From assembly GCA_021846965.1 (NCBI GenBank), contig JAJZWA010000002.1:1-64000 (forward strand): a DNA stretch of 64,000 nucleotides. The letters are read 5' to 3'. A program made the position numbers and the translations under genes. This document shows positions 63,052-64,000 of the stretch, in pieces (position 1 is the first letter of the stretch; each line of letters begins with the position of its first letter). A model generated the notes under the pieces. It was given only the letters and a program-made list of their open reading frames with translations, was not told the origin of the DNA and ran no database searches. This stretch comes from Pseudomonadota bacterium (GTDB lineage: Bacteria > Pseudomonadota > Gammaproteobacteria > Burkholderiales > Burkholderiaceae_C).

Positions 63052-64000
63052 CAGCAGCACGCGGCGCAGACGGCTGCGCGCGTGGTGGCGGCGCAATCTG
63101 CGCGCGCTGCGCGAAGGCAGCGGCGGCGAGGCCACGCCGCTGCGCACTCCCTGGCGCGACGGCAATTGCATCGAACTGCTGCCCCTGGGGCAAAGCCTGT
63201 TCCCGGCGCTGCTCCAGGCCTGGAGCGAGGCGCGCAGCAGCATCTGGGTGGAGACCTACATTTTCCACGACGACGCCACCGGCCTGGAGCTGGCCGAGGC
63301 GCTGATCGCGGCGGCGCGTCGCGGGGTGCAGGTGCGGGTCCTGGTCGACGGGCTGGGCTCGAATCGCTCGATTCCCACGCTGCGCCAACGCTTCGAGGCG
63401 GCAGGCGTGGAGTTCATGGTGTATCGCCCGTGGCGACGCTGGATCGACCTGCTGCAGCGCGGACACTGGAGACGCCTGCATCGCAAGATGTGCGTGGTCG
63501 ATTCGCGCGTTGCCTTTGTCGGCGGCATCAACCTGATCGACGACCGCTACGACATCCATCACGGCTGGAGCGAGCAGCCGCGCCTGGACTACGCGGTGCG
63601 CGTGCAAGGTCCGGTGGTGGCGCAGGTGCTGCGCAGCATGCGCCGGCTGTGGCTGCGCACGGTGGCCACGGGCAGCGTGCAGCGCGGCCTGCGGCGAGCC
63701 CCCGGTCCGCAGCTGCTGGGCTCGCAGGAGCAGCGCCGTCGCTACCTGGAGGAGCTGCGGGCCGCCGGCGTGCTTCCGGGCCGGCGCGCCGCTCGCGTGG
63801 CGGTCGCGGTGCCGCCCGCGGTGCAAGCCTGCCCCGGGGGAGCCGCCTCGCAGCGTGCCGCGCTGGTGCTGCGCGACAACCTGCTGCGCCGCCGCTCCAT
63901 CGAGCATTGCTATATCCAGGCCATCGACGAGGCCCGTGAGTCCGTGCTGCTGGTCTGCCCGTATTTCTACCCCGGGCAGGTTTTCCGGGAAAGCCTGAAG
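63044..64000 (+). CDS. clsB: Cardiolipin synthase ClsB-like phospholipase D family protein (partial, runs off window)
   Basis: WVETYIFHDDATG, HRKMCVVDSRVAFVGGINLIDDRYD (HKD motif); follows an EEP gene as in ybhP-ybhO. Confidence 0.9.
   Translation, partial: MASSSTRRRRLRAWWRRNLRALREGSGGEATPLRTPWRDGNCIELLPLGQSLFPALLQAWSEARSSIWVETYIFHDDATGLELAEALIAAARRGVQVRVLVDGLGSNRSIPTLRQRFEAAGVEFMVYRPWRRWIDLLQRGHWRRLHRKMCVVDSRVAFVGGINLIDDRYDIHHGWSEQPRLDYAVRVQGPVVAQVLRSMRRLWLRTVATGSVQRGLRRAPGPQLLGSQEQRRRYLEELRAAGVLPGRRAARVAVAVPPAVQACPGGAASQRAALVLRDNLLRRRSIEHCYIQAIDEARESVLLVCPYFYPGQVFRESLK

Overview
High-GC window with Burkholderiales-like gene order (betaproteobacterial by synteny). It is mostly core chromosome, about 55 genes, read from the supplied ORFs and manual inspection without database searches. 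Main blocks: petC 3' end-sspA-sspB; ubiE-ubiJ-ubiB; coaX; hslVU-STAS protein-dksA-COG0523 GTPase-rlmI-like-xerC-DUF484-dapF-lpxL-like x2; metK-ahcY-metF; nadB-panC-panB-scpA; waaC-like/Kdo hydroxylase/metG; apbC; fadD; cca; fol genes; ttcA; fmdB-DUF502-aspS; aroG; nudB-EEP-clsB. I saw no prophage, CRISPR array or biosynthetic cluster. The one accessory-looking patch (about 1.59-3.7 kb) follows a tRNA-Thr: decayed AbiEii-like nucleotidyltransferase fragments, then a conserved hypothetical gene split by a complete IS256-family element with 9-bp target duplications and 28-bp imperfect inverted repeats. The best non-coding signals are a SAM-II-like leader upstream of metK with a possible alternative-pairing switch, a canonical-looking SAH riboswitch upstream of ahcY, an uncharacterised double-hairpin leader upstream of fmdB, and a perfect 16-bp palindrome upstream of fadD. 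The best under-described proteins are a two-module STAS protein with a PTQ(L/M)A repeat, and a Cys-depleted DksA beside a His-rich COG0523 GTPase.
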